Source of the DNA: Methanolobus sp. UBA474
GTDB taxonomy: Archaea; Halobacteriota; Methanosarcinia; Methanosarcinales; Methanosarcinaceae
NCBI GenBank assembly: GCA_002501695.1
Contig: DANZ01000061.1
Coordinates: forward strand, 1-5,897
Reading direction: 5' to 3'
DNA: 5,897 nucleotides
Numbering within the stretch: the stretch's first letter is position 1; each line of letters opens with the position of its first letter. A program made the position numbers and the translations under genes. Below the pieces are notes generated by a model. That model made no database searches. It saw only the letters and a program-made list of their open reading frames with translations, and was not told where the DNA came from. Shown piece after piece: positions 5,756-5,897 of this stretch.

Positions 5756-5897
5756 GTTTTTAGTTTCTGCTTTCTTTGGAACTCTTTTTCCTGCAAGTAT
5801 CCTTATATTTGAACTTGCGGGTGTGAGAGTTGCAAAGATCACATGTCCGGCACTGCCAATCACACTTCAGCCATCAGCAATGTACCACCTTGCAGTG
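5756..5897. other. Right-edge region with no assignable gene; overlapping short open frames
   Basis: No complete gene was found. One minus-strand frame ending at 5760 encodes 37 residues rich in cysteine and basic residues (WLKCDWQCRTCDLC, then CRKK), interrupted by a TGA at 5876-5874, with HCKVVHC before it at the edge. A second minus-strand frame reads GSAGHVIFATLTPASSNIR and ends just beyond. A plus-strand frame is open from about 5739 to the edge (LFPASILIFELAGVRVAK). They cannot all be real. The stretch may be the end of a degenerate gene or element that continues outside the window. No tRNA-like or IS-end structure was recognised. Confidence 0.3.

Noticed and set aside
5874..5876. In-frame TGA between cysteine-rich segments as a selenocysteine codon
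   Set aside because: Selenocysteine use is known in Methanococcales and Methanopyrus rather than Methanosarcinales-like archaea, no SECIS-like structure was identified, and the frame itself is unproven.
1..5897. CRISPR array, tRNA, rRNA or complete insertion sequence
   Set aside because: No regularly spaced direct repeats, tRNA T-loop signature, rRNA-like segments or transposase motifs were seen.

Overview
The window looks like chromosomal DNA from a euryarchaeon, most likely a methanogen of the Methanosarcinales type. The reasons are AT-rich archaeal TATA boxes (TTTATATA, TTTATATC, TTTATACA) upstream of genes, archaeal-type Shine-Dalgarno sites (AGGAGG, TAAGGAG, GGTG), moderate GC content, and the pairing of a three-TM membrane protein with a MoxR/DUF58/VWA cluster. 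This placement is inference; no rRNA or methanogenesis gene is present to prove it. Every confident gene is on the minus strand, so transcription runs from high to low coordinates.

In transcription order: the right edge (about 5633-5897) is a non-coding or degenerate stretch. It holds promoter elements and inverted repeats ahead of a small nucleoside deaminase, best called guanine deaminase (5168-5632). A 135-150 base gap follows, with a strong 7-bp hairpin, a third copy of the hairpin arm and a perfect TATA box. Next is a complete prephenate dehydratase with a C-terminal ACT domain (pheA, 4121-5014), and 42 bases later a membrane protein (3206-4078) with three predicted TM helices and an acidic external tail.

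After a 77-base gap with its own TATA box and Shine-Dalgarno site comes a tightly packed cassette: a MoxR-family AAA+ ATPase (2157-3128), a DUF58 protein with a von Willebrand A (VWA) fold (1234-2115, or 2160 from an upstream GTG), and a BatA-like membrane-anchored VWA protein that runs off the left edge (1-1234). The last two genes overlap by one base, and the ribosome site of the last lies inside the preceding coding sequence.

How they fit together: MoxR ATPases with DUF58 and VWA partners form a widespread module thought to remodel or mature envelope or metal-containing client proteins. The membrane protein just upstream has a cytoplasmic segment and a C-terminal YxxxxxxYF helix reminiscent of membrane proteins in other MoxR clusters, so it is a likely fourth member. 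Its client is unknown, and this is the least understood part of the window. The guanine deaminase (purine salvage) and pheA (phenylalanine synthesis) are ordinary metabolic genes with separate promoter signals. No tRNA, rRNA, CRISPR array or complete mobile element was seen.
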